Source: Catenuloplanes niger (lineage in GTDB: Bacteria; Actinomycetota; Actinomycetes; Mycobacteriales; Micromonosporaceae). From it: a DNA stretch of 64,000 nucleotides. The notes below the pieces were generated by a model. It was not told the origin of the DNA and made no database searches. It worked only from the letters and a program-made list of their open reading frames with translations. Position 1 is the first letter of the stretch. The number at the start of each line of letters is the position of its first letter. The stretch lies in assembly GCF_031458255.1 (NCBI RefSeq), contig NZ_JAVDYC010000001.1:2241001-2305000 (forward strand), written 5' to 3'. A program made the position numbers and the translations under genes. Positions 63,468 to 64,000 of this stretch are shown piece after piece.

Positions 63468-64000
63468 ATGCAGCAACCGGAGGACCTCGACGCCACGCTG
63501 CGCGCCGCGCAGTCCGGCGGCGAGGAGGCGTTCCGGCTGCTCTACCGCGTCCAGCAACCGGCCCTGCTGCGCTACCTGCGCGTCCTGGTCGGCGACGACG
63601 CCGAGGACGTGGCCTCGGAGGCGTGGCTGCAGATCGCGCGCGACCTGGCCGGGTTCTCCGGCGATTGGGACGGCTTCCGCGGCTGGACCGCGACCATCGC
63701 CCGGCACCGCGCCATGGACAGCCTGCGCGCGCAGCGCCGCCGCCCGGTCGCCACGCTGCCGGTCGACGCGCTGCCCGAGCCGCGGCTGACCACCGGCGAG
63801 GACGCGGCCGACCGGGCGCTCGAACTGCTCGACACGGAGGCGGCGGTCGCGCTGATCGCCACGCTCCCCCGCGACCAGGCCGAGGCCGTGATGCTGCGCG
63901 TGGTGATCGGGCTGGACGCGAAGGCGACCGGCCGGATCCTCGGCAAGCGCGCCGGCGCGGTGCGCACCGCGGCGTACCGGGGACTGCGGACGCTGGCCGA
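63468..64000 (+). CDS. RNA polymerase ECF sigma factor (partial, runs off the window)
   Basis: The first 177 residues of a sigma-70 family ECF factor. Region 2 is QQPALLRYLRVLVGDDAEDVASEAWLQI, with the ARHRAMDSLR recognition helix. Region 4 is visible as VIGLDAKATGRILGKRAGAV followed by RTAAYRGLRTLA. ATG 63468 has GGGGAGG six bases upstream. The sequence ends before the C-terminus. Its anti-sigma partner, if any, lies outside the window. Confidence 0.9.
   Translation, partial: MQQPEDLDATLRAAQSGGEEAFRLLYRVQQPALLRYLRVLVGDDAEDVASEAWLQIARDLAGFSGDWDGFRGWTATIARHRAMDSLRAQRRRPVATLPVDALPEPRLTTGEDAADRALELLDTEAAVALIATLPRDQAEAVMLRVVIGLDAKATGRILGKRAGAVRTAAYRGLRTLA

Overview
The window is very GC-rich, dense actinobacterial chromosome. 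Strong third-position GC bias opens long spurious reading frames opposite nearly every gene. Gene content suggests a filamentous actinomycete of the Micromonosporaceae type (Actinoplanes or Catenuloplanes-like): DUF3043 and DUF4191 membrane proteins, an MptB-type polyprenol-phosphomannose mannosyltransferase, ClgR next to ClpP, GlnE with GlnA, a fused CobU-CobT protein, a WG-repeat giant protein and an EACC1-type conflict module. The genus call is inference; no 16S rRNA or marker set is present.

Layout. 0.2-7 kb: murA, DUF3043, a cupin-XRE regulator divergent from azlCD, and a three-gene ABC-2 exporter. 7.2-14.1 kb: one 2283-residue repeat-rich protein ending in TPR-like and WG repeats. 14.2-16.3 kb: aldo/keto reductase, then an M50 membrane protease and a small partner. 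16.4-33.2 kb: a metabolic backbone with cobalamin assembly (cobUT, cobS), glycine cleavage (gcvT), leucyl aminopeptidase, and the lipoate-dependent 2-oxoacid dehydrogenase components (lpd, sucB, an SDR39U1-like protein, lipA). An insertion of LLM oxidoreductase, SCO5389-like protein, CooC-like ATPase and a T-box-controlled archaeal-type AspRS sits between the last two. 33.3-42.8 kb: J-domain protein, large LuxR regulator, DUF4191, clgR-clpP, a fused DMT transporter and its TetR. 42.9-45 kb: RDD protein and glutamine synthetase glnA with a GlnR-type operator. 45-51.2 kb: a conflict island in which an EACC1-like protein is translationally coupled to a caspase-SF1 helicase-nuclease-like fusion, preceded by an HHH protein and a Ycf46-like AAA+ ATPase. 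51.3-57.1 kb: TM2 protein, ROK kinase, RidA, WYL regulator, SnoaL-like protein, mptB. 57.2-64 kb: glnE with an amidotransferase, a lipoprotein binding protein beside a membrane diguanylate cyclase, and the start of an ECF sigma factor.

The cobT-cobS-gcvT-pepA-dlaT-TIGR01777-lipA-DUF4191-RDD-glnA-glnE order matches the actinobacterial core order known from Mycobacterium tuberculosis (about Rv2207 to Rv2221). Here it is interrupted by several accessory blocks, and lipB is missing from its usual place.

The most notable signals are: a dispersed intergenic repeat of about 105-130 bp, in four copies, each between convergent genes; the EACC1/caspase-helicase module; a T-box leader ahead of a second-type AspRS; a degenerate CobT domain with a phospho-motif-like tail; a strong nested inverted repeat near 55.3 kb; and repeated use of leaderless starts (TANNNT six or seven bases before the start codon).
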